Assembly (NCBI GenBank): GCA_036675345.1
Contig: JAKFFE010000015.1
Location: 1-64,000, forward strand
DNA: 64,000 nt
Reading direction: 5' to 3'
DNA from: JALYOC01 sp036675345
Lineage (GTDB): Bacteria > Myxococcota > Myxococcia > Myxococcales > Myxococcaceae
The first letter of the stretch is position 1; each line of letters begins with the position of its first letter. Shown piece after piece: positions 1 to 8,215 of this stretch. A program made the translations under genes and the position numbers. The notes under the pieces are model-generated. The model had not been told where the DNA came from and did not search any database. It was given only the letters and a program-made list of their open reading frames with translations.

Positions 1-2
1 TC

Positions 3-119
3 AAGAATAACGGCGAGCCCGGCTGGCTGGTCCTAACGCGTGGCTACACCAAGCTCCTCACCCTCGAGGAGGGATGGCTGGCGCGCGATTCGACGCCCCA
101 AAGAAGTGATCAATCCTGA
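3..119 (+). mobile_element. C-terminal fragment of a transposase, probably IS4 type, cut by the window edge
   Basis: An open frame runs in from the left edge and stops at TGA 117-119, giving 38 residues. The segment NNGEPGWLVLTRGYTKLL, followed by EEGWLAR and a RSDQS end, resembles the C-terminus of IS4-family transposases, which end in a G-x-PG-x-x-x-L-x-RG-x-x-x-L pattern. The catalytic DDE region lies outside the window, so the family call rests on this tail alone. No terminal inverted repeat is obvious in the following 90 bases. It may be the end of an intact element or a remnant. Confidence 0.45.
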
Positions 120-210
120 GAATCAATTACGCAATCGCAGAGCCCCCGCTCGAACCCCTCCAAGGACCACCCAACCTGGCGGCCAGCCATCCGGGGTTGC
201 CCTCCCCGAA

Positions 211-1542
211 TCAAGGCGCCGACGCGGCGTGATTGAGCAACGCTTCCAGGGAACTGCCGTCTGGCGCTGCTTCCCGGAGCATCGGAGCGGTGGCCCGAAG
301 GCGGACGTAGCGGGTCAAAAGGTCCCGGACCCCGGCGGCCTCCGGAGTGTCACGCAGCGGCTCTGCCCGCAGGGCTCGGACTCGCAGCCGTTCCCAGCGG
401 GCGTGGGCGATCTCGGGACGGATCCGGTTCCGGCCCTCGGCGCGCCCCAGTCGGTTCGGCAGATAGGGTGGATTGAAGAGCTGAAGTTCGTGCGCCAGCT
501 CCAGCAGTCCGGCCCGCGCGTCGGTCAGCTCCGCCGTCGCCTCCAGCCGCGCTTCTGGATTGGACTCCAGCGACTTGAACCAGCGCAGCAGCGGCCAGAG
601 CTCGGCGTCAGAGACCGGGACCGGCGCCACCTTGGGTTCGACCCAGGCCCGCACCACCGCTTGCGCGTAGTCCACCCAGAAGGCCGCCCGGTGCAAGGCC
701 TCCGGGCCGCTGCGGGGCGCGCGCTTCAATGCTCCGCGGGCGCGCCGGGAGAGGAACCGACGCAGGGCGCCGGTGGGCTCCAGCTGATCCACCCTGCTCC
801 ACAGCGCCTGCAGTGCGGTCTCCGCCTCGGGCACCACCCTTGCGAGGAGATCGATCTCTTCCAGCGAGAAGGGCAGCGGACCGGACGGCTCCAGCGGACG
901 CTTCATCAGCCGCTCCAGGAGCTCGCCCCGCTCGCTGGCGCGCAGGAGCTCCGGGAGACTCCAGGGCAGCAGTTCCTGGGCGGCGGCCCAGCTCTGCCCG
1001 GGCAGCCTCACCTGCTCGGTGGCGAGCAGGGTCTCGAGATCGAGCAGGAGCGCGGTCAGTGAAGGAGGGTTCGGTGTCCTCCGGCCAGCGGTCGGTCTCT
1101 CGCGTTCGGCGTCCTCCCGTGCATTCTCGCTGACCGTGGTTCGCGCAGGGTCAGCGGCCGTGCCCGGCCCACCCGCGCGGACAGACCGCTCGCCACTGCC
1201 CCTGCCGGAATCCCCACCCGCCGATCGGCGAAGTCGCCGCGCCGCCTGCCGTTGGAGCTCTGTCTGCAGCTGGGCCACCTCCTTCACCAGCCGCGTGGTC
1301 TCATCCCTTGCCGGCCACCCCTCCGCCTCCGACCGGCGCAACGCGCGTTGCAGCACCGCGTCCACCACTGGCTGGGCCAGCACCACCTGATGCAGCAGCG
1401 GCAGGTTCCTGCGCAGCCCGGCGCGCCACTGCCACCCGCCCAGCAGCATGACCAGGGCCCGGTAACGCAGCCGCGTCACCTCGAGGACATCCCATCTGCC
1501 CTCGAGTCGTTCCCGCAGAGAGTGCGTGGACGCGACCTGCAT
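211..1542 (-). CDS. Hypothetical protein, 443 aa, Arg/Leu/Glu-rich
   Basis: I do not recognise this protein. It is soluble, with no signal peptide or membrane segment. Residues 1-100 are Arg/Leu-rich and helical-looking. Residues about 105-155 are a low-complexity Gly/Arg/Ala/Thr linker. The rest, about 160-440, is again Leu/Arg/Glu-rich and probably alpha-helical. It lies on the same strand as dnaN, about 350 bases downstream, with an outer-membrane-protein remnant between, so read-through from dnaN is possible. The reading frame is long and the third-position GC is strong. An overlapping plus-strand frame (40-1062) has the Gln/Arg/Gly-rich composition of a shadow. Confidence 0.6.
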   Translation of the reverse strand: MQVASTHSLRERLEGRWDVLEVTRLRYRALVMLLGGWQWRAGLRRNLPLLHQVVLAQPVVDAVLQRALRRSEAEGWPARDETTRLVKEVAQLQTELQRQAARRLRRSAGGDSGRGSGERSVRAGGPGTAADPARTTVSENAREDAERERPTAGRRTPNPPSLTALLLDLETLLATEQVRLPGQSWAAAQELLPWSLPELLRASERGELLERLMKRPLEPSGPLPFSLEEIDLLARVVPEAETALQALWSRVDQLEPTGALRRFLSRRARGALKRAPRSGPEALHRAAFWVDYAQAVVRAWVEPKVAPVPVSDAELWPLLRWFKSLESNPEARLEATAELTDARAGLLELAHELQLFNPPYLPNRLGRAEGRNRIRPEIAHARWERLRVRALRAEPLRDTPEAAGVRDLLTRYVRLRATAPMLREAAPDGSSLEALLNHAASAP

Positions 1543-1747
1543 GGGGCCAAGGGTAAGGCCCGGACGGTCCGGTCGCCCGGCCCGGCGAACCGGCCTGTGC
1601 CTTGTCGAACGAAGCGGCTGCGATCTGTCGGGTGGAGGCGACCTCGATCTTGGACCTCCGACAGAGGGCGGGACTACGACGTACCCGCCCGTCCCCCCGG
1701 CCAGCCGCCCCCATTGCCTGGCGCGGCACCTTGCGGTCGCTCGAACC

Positions 1748-1883
1748 TCACCAGTAGCTGAAGCCCACCCTCAGCGTGGCCGCCAGCGGAGTGGTGGGGC
1801 CGAGCCGCACCCGGAAGCTCTCCCGCGGGCGGCGCGGAGAGCACGCCCAGCGCCAGCACCAGCGGGAGGTTCAACGAGGGCAC
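1748..1883 (-). pseudogene. Remnant of a small outer-membrane protein: signal peptide plus final beta-strand in different frames
   Basis: A GTG at 1883, just past the dnaN stop, begins a signal-peptide-like segment (MPSLNLPLVLALGVLSAPPAG). In another frame, just downstream, lies ESFRVRLGPTTPLAATLRVG followed by FSYW and a stop at 1748-1750. Alternating hydrophobic residues ending in Trp are typical of the last strand of an outer-membrane beta-barrel. The two pieces are one base out of frame and too short for a barrel, so I read this as a gene that lost its middle and its frame. A chance arrangement cannot be excluded. Confidence 0.35.
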
Positions 1884-1887
1884 CGCC

Positions 1888-2994
1888 TCAGACGCGCATC
1901 GGCATCACGACCGCGGTGTAGCTGCGGTCGCCGGCGCCGTGGAGGACGCCCGGGCTGTGCTCGTCGCCCAGCTCGAACACCACCTCGTCGCCTTCCAGCA
2001 CGCCCAGCACGTCCAGCAGATAGCGGGCGTTGAAGCCGATGGTCACCGCGCCGCCGCGGTAGGCCACGTCCACGTCGTCCTTGGCCTCGCCCAGGTCCGG
2101 GTTCTGGGAGGTGATCCGCAGCTGGTTGTCGGAGAGGGTGACCTTCACCGCGTTGGACTTGTCCGCGGAGAGCAGCGCGATCCGCTTCAGGCCCTCGGCG
2201 AAGCGCAGCTTGGGCACCGAGATCTGCCGCTCGCCTTCCTTGGGGATCACCCGCTGGTACTCGGGGAACTGGCCGTCGATCAGCCGCATCACCATCGTCA
2301 GGCCGGGCTTCTTGAACAGCGCCGAGTTCTCGGCGAAGCCCAGGTGGCACTCGGCGTCCGGCGCCTCATCCAGCAGGCGCTTGAGCTCGAACAGGCCCTT
2401 GCGGGGGATGATCACCCCGCCCTTGAGCTTGAAGTCTCCCTCCAGCTCCCGCTCCACCAGCGCCAGGCGGTGGCCGTCGGTGGCCACCATCCGGACCTTG
2501 TTGCCCTCGCGCGGCTCGAAGAACACCCCGTTGAGGATGTAGCGGGTCTCGTCGGTGGAGATCGCGAACGCGGTCTTCTTGATCATCTCCAGGAGGATCG
2601 CGCCATTGACCTTCACCAGCGGCGCGTTCTCCTCCTTGGGGAGCTTGGGGTACTCCTCCGGAGCCATCCCCACGATCTTGAAGTGGGAGGGACCGGAGAC
2701 GATCTCCGCGTAGTTGTTCGCCAGCTTGCGCACCGTGACCTGCGCCTCGGGCAGGCTCTGCACGATGTCGAAGACGTACTTGGCGGAGAGGGTGACCGCG
2801 CCCGGCTTGATCACCTCGGCGGGGTGCTCGCTGACGATCCCGATGTCCAGGTCGAAGGCGGTGACGGTCACGCCGCTCTTGGTGGCGTTGACCAGCACGT
2901 TCGCCAGGATCGGCATTGTGGTCTTGCGCTCCACGATGCCCTGGGCGCGGTACAGCGCCTTCTTCAGTTCGTCAGCCGCGATGCGGAATTCCAT
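1888..2994 (-). CDS. dnaN: DNA polymerase III subunit beta (sliding clamp)
   Basis: DnaN forms the dimeric ring that tethers DNA polymerase III to its template and is a docking site for repair and replication-control proteins. At 368 aa the protein is full length. It opens MEFRIAADELKKAL, has TTMPILANVLV near residue 25 and VATDGHRLALVE near 170, and ends with the partner-binding pocket region VVMPMRV. The three-domain clamp fold is expected. The start ATG at 2992-2994 is preceded by a GAGGGGAG ribosome-binding site. dnaN is normally next to dnaA; here it is about 35 kb away and on the opposite strand. It looks monocistronic or leads into the remnant and the unknown gene at 211-1542. Confidence 0.98.
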   Translation of the reverse strand: MEFRIAADELKKALYRAQGIVERKTTMPILANVLVNATKSGVTVTAFDLDIGIVSEHPAEVIKPGAVTLSAKYVFDIVQSLPEAQVTVRKLANNYAEIVSGPSHFKIVGMAPEEYPKLPKEENAPLVKVNGAILLEMIKKTAFAISTDETRYILNGVFFEPREGNKVRMVATDGHRLALVERELEGDFKLKGGVIIPRKGLFELKRLLDEAPDAECHLGFAENSALFKKPGLTMVMRLIDGQFPEYQRVIPKEGERQISVPKLRFAEGLKRIALLSADKSNAVKVTLSDNQLRITSQNPDLGEAKDDVDVAYRGGAVTIGFNARYLLDVLGVLEGDEVVFELGDEHSPGVLHGAGDRSYTAVVMPMRV

Positions 2995-3289
2995 GGGCTC
3001 CCCTCTAAAAAGCCGGGTGGGTCTATCACCGACGGGAGGGCGACGGGAGGGTTGAAACGGGTCCGGCCCCCCGGGTCTGACATCTGCCCCCGCCCTCCAC
3101 CGGGGACCCCGGATGACGCGGCGCGGCGTCGGGTCATTTGCGACCCAACTGAACGTCGGTTGCCTGCCTGCTCTATCAGCGTGGAGGGAGCGAGTAATTT
3201 CGGCAGCTTGGGACGGGTCGGTTGACCCCCGACACCGTCACGAAGTCGTCACTTGCGGCGGATTAATCCAGGTGCGTACTTGGAGCCCC

Positions 3290-3547
3290 ATGAATTACGA
3301 GCTGGTCCTCCACCCGGACGTCTCCCGCCGCCTTCAAACCCTGACCCGCGTCCCGCGGGAGTCGGTGACGGCCGCCCTGGGCGACCTTGCCCGGGAGTGC
3401 ACCGAGGCCTGCGAACCCGAGGCCCAGCTGGTGGGGACCTGGGTGACCGGCTCGGCCGGTGAGCGGTTCCGGGTCCACCTGAGCTTCGACCACGAGGCCC
3501 GGGCGATGCGGGTGCTCTCGCTGCGCCCGGCCACCAACGCCCTCTAG
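3290..3547 (+). CDS. Small ParE/RelE-like protein, 85 aa
   Basis: The protein starts MNYELVLHPDVSRRLQTL, a pattern (Y-x-L-x-x-x-P-x-V-x-x-x-L) typical of ParE/RelE-superfamily toxins. It ends with a strand pair, ERFRVHLSFDHEARAMRVLSL, that fits the core of that fold. A longer open frame begins at 3113, but the ATG at 3290 gives the family start. No antitoxin-sized gene lies directly upstream or downstream on this strand, so toxin activity is uncertain. It could be an orphan or a domesticated member. Its stop overlaps the convergent amidohydrolase stop by four bases. Confidence 0.65.
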   Translation: MNYELVLHPDVSRRLQTLTRVPRESVTAALGDLARECTEACEPEAQLVGTWVTGSAGERFRVHLSFDHEARAMRVLSLRPATNAL

Positions 3548-4794
3548 GCGGACCGCAGCGGAAACAGGCCCTCCGGGACCTGGAAGGACGCGGCGGAGAA
3601 GCGGTAGCTGCCGGCCGGCTCGGTCAGCGCCAGGGTGCGCTTGGTCACGAAGTCGAACAGTAGCGGGTTGTGGCGATCCAGCTCGTTGAGCAGCTCGCGG
3701 GTGGCGGCGTCGAAGTAGCCGTGGCTCTCCAGGGTGGAGGTCCGCACCAGAGCGTTGATCGCCGGCAAGGGATAGTCGCTGCCGTTGACGAAGCGCGGGT
3801 GAAGCTCGGTCCGCCGCAGCAGCTTCCGCAGCGGCTCTCCGCACCGGTTGGCCTGGCACACCGCGGAGAGGTCCGCGAACAGCAGCTCCCGATGGTCGGG
3901 GTGCTCCATCATCCGGAACAGCAGCTCCTGGCTGGAGACCCGCGGACGGCTGAGCTCCGGCGCGTCCAGATCCAGATCCGTCCCCAGGCTGGCGCCGTGG
4001 GCGACGATCACCTTCACCCCCAGGTCCAGCGCTCGCCGCAGCAGCAGCGGGTTGCCCAGGGCCTGCGCCTCGTCCGCGTCCACCGCCTGCTCTTCACCTC
4101 CGTGGGAGATCAGCGGGACACCCCGGCGGGCCAGCACCCGGTACACCGGGTCGCACCTCTCCGACGAGGGATCGATCCCCTGCGCGTTGGGAAGCCACTT
4201 GAGCGCCAGGGCCCCGGCCTCGATGCAACGCTCCAGCTCCTCGGCGGCGTCACGCCGGTAGGGATGCACCGAGGCCCCGGACAGGAACACGTCCGGATGC
4301 TCGCGCGCCACCTTCAGCGCGTAGTCGTTGGGGGTGTGCATCTCGCTCAGGTCCGGACGCGCGGTGCCGTCCGGGTCGTAGACCTGATCGAACGGCAGCA
4401 GCAGCAGCCGGGGCCTCGGCATCTGGGCGCGCACCAGCAAGGCCAGCCGGTCCACGTACTGCTGATCCGCCTGGTCCTGATCCTTCACCCCCGAGGCCCG
4501 CAGGTAGATCGCGAACTTCAGCGCCGGGAAGGGGTGGAACAGGCTCAGCATGTGCGGATGCACGAAGCAGCCGGTGCCCCCGGTGCCCACGCCCACCAGG
4601 TGCACGTGGGTGTCGATCACCTTCGAAGGATCGATCCCCTCCCAGGCCAGCGCCACCAACGCCTTGGCCTCCGGGGAGAGCGGCGTCTCCGGCTCGGCGG
4701 CGCGCGCCACCCGGCGCACCAGCTGACGGCCTCCCAGATACAGGCCGGCCATCGAGGCCAGCCCCACCAGCGCACGTCGTCGATTGAGGATCAC
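3544..4794 (-). CDS. Exported amidohydrolase-2 family metal-dependent hydrolase, 416 aa
   Basis: This is a TIM-barrel hydrolase of the amidohydrolase-related (amidohydro_2) group. The metal-binding motif DTHVHLVG is at about residue 45, with HPHMLSLFHP after it. Later candidate ligands are SVHPYR, LISHGGEEQ, VIVAHGAS and GSDYPLP, which matches a barrel with His ligands on strands 1, 5 and 6 and an Asp on strand 8. I chose the GTG at 4794, giving VILNRRRALVGLASMAGLYL, a Tat-like NRRRA signal followed by a hydrophobic run. The frame stays open upstream to 4974, but that extension is Pro/Arg-rich and unlikely. The substrate is unknown. The gene converges on the ParE-like gene. Confidence 0.75.
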   Translation of the reverse strand: MILNRRRALVGLASMAGLYLGGRQLVRRVARAAEPETPLSPEAKALVALAWEGIDPSKVIDTHVHLVGVGTGGTGCFVHPHMLSLFHPFPALKFAIYLRASGVKDQDQADQQYVDRLALLVRAQMPRPRLLLLPFDQVYDPDGTARPDLSEMHTPNDYALKVAREHPDVFLSGASVHPYRRDAAEELERCIEAGALALKWLPNAQGIDPSSERCDPVYRVLARRGVPLISHGGEEQAVDADEAQALGNPLLLRRALDLGVKVIVAHGASLGTDLDLDAPELSRPRVSSQELLFRMMEHPDHRELLFADLSAVCQANRCGEPLRKLLRRTELHPRFVNGSDYPLPAINALVRTSTLESHGYFDAATRELLNELDRHNPLLFDFVTKRTLALTEPAGSYRFSAASFQVPEGLFPLRSA

Positions 4795-4895
4795 TGAACG
4801 GAAGCCTACTCCACCGGGGCAGCCGGCCATCGAGTCGGCGGCCCGGTGGTTGCAATCGCCCCCAAGGCTCGGATCGAGCGGGGGGACGCCAGAGG

Positions 4896-6515
4896 ATGCG
4901 AAACGCAAAGCTGGGAATGGTGGGGGTCTGGGTGGGAATCTTTGTCGCCTGCAACCCCACCGATCCTCTTCCACCCCCGCCTCCTGAGCCTTGTCAGTCG
5001 ACGACCTGCCAGGCAGCCGGGGCCAACTGTGGGACCGTCCCTGACGGGTGCGGGGGAGTACTCAGCTGCGGCAGTTGCGCGCAAGGGGAGACCTGCGGCG
5101 GCAGCGGGCGACCCAATGTCTGCGGCACCGGCAGTTGCACCCCCACCCCCTGCGAGGACGCGGCGTGCGGAGAGCTCTCCGACGGCTGCGGGGGAGTGCT
5201 GGACTGTGGCGGCTGCGCGGAGGGAGCGGTGTGTGGAGCCGACCACCAGTGCCAGCAGGCCTCCTGCGTCCCCACCACCTGTTCGGCGGAGGAGGCCACC
5301 TGCGGCACCGTCCCCGATGGCTGCGGCGCGTTCCTCCAGTGCGGCAGCTGCGCGGACGGAGCGTCATGCGACGCCAACGTCTGCGTTCCCGACCCTCAGC
5401 CCGCAGCCTCGGAATGGAGCGCGAGCTTCGAGGGCCTGGTGTGGGGGGCGGCCCGGGACTCCGCCGGCGAGACCTTCGCGCTCTACGTGCTGACCGTTGA
5501 AGGCGTCGGCGCCGAGCTGCACCTGGTGCGCTTCTCCCCCTCCGGCGAGCAGCGCTGGGACCGGATCGTCGATCGCGCCGAGTGGTTCGACTTCGGCTTC
5601 AATCAGCGCGCGCTGGTGGTGAGCGGCGGCGCGGTGTTCATCGGCGGGACGCGACCGGACGGACTGTTCGTCCTCAAGCTGGACGCGGAGGCCGGACCGC
5701 TGTGGAGCTACTCCGAGCCGGGCCGGACCTCGGCGATTGGAGTCTCGGCCGGCGGCGAGGTGGTGGTGGTGAACTGGGAGTGGGTGGGCGACAGCTCCAC
5801 GGTGGTGCGCCTGGATGCGAGCGGGAAGAGCCAGTCCCGGTGGCGGATCGACCTAGCCCTGAGCGCGGCGTTCTCGCCGGATGGCGCGCTGGTCGTCGGC
5901 GGTAGGGTGTCCGATCCCCCGCCCACCGAAGGGCCTCTGGCGGGGGCGGCGGGGAACGAGGGCTTTGTGCTCAAGCTGGACGCCTCCGGGGAGACGCTCT
6001 GGAGAGGGCTCTTGAGCGGTAGCTCCTCCAGCGTGTGGTCGGTGGATACCTCCGCCAAGGGGACGGTGGTGGGCGGGGTCTCCCTCGGTGGGGGGAGCTT
6101 CCAGTGGGCCGGGCAGAGCTACTCGCATGAGAGCGGGCCCGGCAACGACGCCACCGCGGTGGTGATCGTGGCCGAGGCCTCCGGCGCCCACCGCTGGTCG
6201 GAGCAGGACCCCTCGCTGCGCTTCGCCACCGTCGATGTCTCCCCCGAGGGCCAGCTGGGCCTGCTGAAGGGGTGGGAACACTGCAGCGCGGTCAGCCGCT
6301 GGGAGCTCACCGGCGAGAAGGTGTTCAGCAAGTCACTGGGCGAGTGCAACGCGCACTCCGACGAGGTGTTCGCCGAGGCGGTGTACGTGGATCCCACCCA
6401 CACCCTGGTGGGAGGGGGCTTCGCCGGAAAACAGAGCTTCGGGGAGGCTCCACCGATGGGTTCCAACAGCCGGCCCACCCGCGGCTTCATCCGGACCTTC
6501 GTGCACTCCCGATAA
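4896..6515 (+). CDS. Cys-rich lipoprotein with C-terminal beta-propeller-like domain, 539 aa
   Basis: The N-terminus is hydrophobic and ends in FVAC at residue 19, a near-lipobox, followed by a Pro-rich spacer. Residues about 30-165 hold three repeats of a Cys-rich unit with the pattern CG-x-x-PDGCGG-x-L-x-CG-x-C, a module I associate with secreted myxobacterial proteins. Residues about 170-535 contain recurring LVRFSPSGEQRW-like blades (FVLKLDAEAGPLWSY, VVRLDASGKSQ, FVLKLDASGETLW), typical of a beta-propeller with Trp-terminated strands. No enzyme motif is visible. It is probably outer-membrane anchored. It is divergent from the amidohydrolase. Confidence 0.75.
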   Translation: MRNAKLGMVGVWVGIFVACNPTDPLPPPPPEPCQSTTCQAAGANCGTVPDGCGGVLSCGSCAQGETCGGSGRPNVCGTGSCTPTPCEDAACGELSDGCGGVLDCGGCAEGAVCGADHQCQQASCVPTTCSAEEATCGTVPDGCGAFLQCGSCADGASCDANVCVPDPQPAASEWSASFEGLVWGAARDSAGETFALYVLTVEGVGAELHLVRFSPSGEQRWDRIVDRAEWFDFGFNQRALVVSGGAVFIGGTRPDGLFVLKLDAEAGPLWSYSEPGRTSAIGVSAGGEVVVVNWEWVGDSSTVVRLDASGKSQSRWRIDLALSAAFSPDGALVVGGRVSDPPPTEGPLAGAAGNEGFVLKLDASGETLWRGLLSGSSSSVWSVDTSAKGTVVGGVSLGGGSFQWAGQSYSHESGPGNDATAVVIVAEASGAHRWSEQDPSLRFATVDVSPEGQLGLLKGWEHCSAVSRWELTGEKVFSKSLGECNAHSDEVFAEAVYVDPTHTLVGGGFAGKQSFGEAPPMGSNSRPTRGFIRTFVHSR

Positions 6516-6639
6516 GGCGCCCACCTCCCCCCATCGGTCACTCGGCTGACGGCCGTTGGGTGGACCCCCGACGGATGACCGATTCGGGGCGAGGAGCACC
6601 TCCGTACCCTGCCTCTGGTCCCGCCACGCAGGAGTCTCC

Positions 6640-8073
6640 ATGAATCGCACCGCTGTGTTCCTGGGTTTCGCCGCCGTCCTCGCCACCCTCGCGCTGCTGC
6701 CCAAGCCGACCGCCCAGAAGCAGGTGGAGGAGGGTCAGCTCCACTCCCGAACGGGGCTCGAAGCGGGGGGCGAGGCCCCGGCGCCCTCCCGGGTCACCGC
6801 TCCGGTCATCACCTCCTCCACCGGCGCGGTGGTGCTCTCCGCCAAGTTGGGCGCCACCACCCTGCCCGCCAGTTCCACCTCCGAGGTCTTCGCCCGCTTC
6901 GAGGTGCGGGCCACCGGCGAGCGTCCCACCCGCGCCGCCCGGGGACCGGTGAGCCTGGCGGTGGCGTTGGATCGCTCCGGGTCGATGTCCGGCCAGAAGC
7001 TGTACGACGCCAAGCGCGCGGTGAGTGAGCTGATCCAGCGGTTGGCAGAAGGGGATCGGCTGGCGCTGATCCACTACGGCTCGGACGTCACCGTTCATCC
7101 CTCGGTGGTGGTCTCCCCGTCCACCCGACGAGAGCTGCTGGCCCGGGTGGAGGAGATCCGGGATTCGGGTGGGACCCACATCAGCGGAGGGTTGGAGGCG
7201 GCCTTCGCAGCGCTGCAGGAGGTCCGCGCGGAGGTGAGCGCCCGGCGGCTGATCCTGGTCTCCGATGGCCAGCCCACCGAGGGGATCACCGACCTGGCGG
7301 GGCTGACCCTGATCACCTCGCGGATTCGCGAGCAGGGAGTGGCGGTGAGCGCCCTGGGGATCGGCAGCGACTTCAACGACACCCTGATGCGGCAGCTGGC
7401 CAATCACGGCGGGGGCTTCTATGCGCACCTGGGTCAGTCCTCGCGGCTGGGGGAGATCTTCGCCCGCGAGCTGGACCAGGCGACCAACGCGGTGGCCCAG
7501 GGGGTGAAGCTGCGGCTCACTCCCGCCCCCGGGGTGCGGATCAAGGATCTCTCCGGGTTCCCCTTCAGCCGGGAGGGCGATGGTTCGGTCACGGTGCAGG
7601 TCTATGACCTGGCGGTGGCGCAGAGCGCGCAGGTGCTGGTGGAGCTGAGCGTCCCGCCCGGTTTCTCCTCCTCCCAGGTGGTGCGCAGCGAGCTGAGCTA
7701 CTGGAGTCCGGACCACCGCCAGCAGGAGCAGGCCGCACTGCAGCTGGTAGCCGCCCGGTCGGATGACCCGCGGGTGCTGGAGGAGGCCCGTGACGCGGAG
7801 GTGTATGTCGATTCGCTGCGGGTGATCGGCGGCCGGGAGATCGCCCGGGCCACCGCGGCCTACGAACGCGGGGACAAGGCGTTGGCGGGATCGATGTTCG
7901 ACAACGTGCGGAAGCTGTTTGGCTCCAGCGCCGAGGCGTTGGCGGGCGAGACCCGGGCGCTGGACCAGGCCCAGAGCGCGCTGACCAACGCCAGGAGCGG
8001 CGAAGAGGTGCGGTCCGAGGCGATGCAGATGCGCAAGAACCTCAGCAGCTTCGGGGCGAACAACGCGTACTGA
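6640..8073 (+). CDS. von Willebrand factor A domain protein, 477 aa
   Basis: An N-terminal hydrophobic segment (about residues 5-20) could be a signal peptide or membrane anchor. The vWA domain begins near residue 104 with VSLAVALDRSGSMSG. This contains the metal-ion-dependent adhesion site DxSxS at residues 111-115. LILVSDGQPTEGI and LGIGSDFNDTLM follow as in other vWA domains. A beta-sandwich region and a helical C-terminus complete it. I chose the ATG at 6640 because CAGGAG precedes it; the frame is open from 6556. Such proteins usually mediate Mg-dependent protein contacts. No partner ATPase gene is adjacent, so its role is unknown. Confidence 0.85.
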   Translation: MNRTAVFLGFAAVLATLALLPKPTAQKQVEEGQLHSRTGLEAGGEAPAPSRVTAPVITSSTGAVVLSAKLGATTLPASSTSEVFARFEVRATGERPTRAARGPVSLAVALDRSGSMSGQKLYDAKRAVSELIQRLAEGDRLALIHYGSDVTVHPSVVVSPSTRRELLARVEEIRDSGGTHISGGLEAAFAALQEVRAEVSARRLILVSDGQPTEGITDLAGLTLITSRIREQGVAVSALGIGSDFNDTLMRQLANHGGGFYAHLGQSSRLGEIFARELDQATNAVAQGVKLRLTPAPGVRIKDLSGFPFSREGDGSVTVQVYDLAVAQSAQVLVELSVPPGFSSSQVVRSELSYWSPDHRQQEQAALQLVAARSDDPRVLEEARDAEVYVDSLRVIGGREIARATAAYERGDKALAGSMFDNVRKLFGSSAEALAGETRALDQAQSALTNARSGEEVRSEAMQMRKNLSSFGANNAY

Positions 8074-8215
8074 GCGGCCGGCGATCCCGCCCGCCAGGCT
8101 GATGTCCTTGATCCGGGGGAGGGTGACCCGCTCCTCCTCTTGCTCTACCCGGGGGAGGAGTCCACCGGAGGCCTCGGTGCGGCGGCGCTGCGGCGGCTCT
8201 CCAGGCTGGCTGAGT

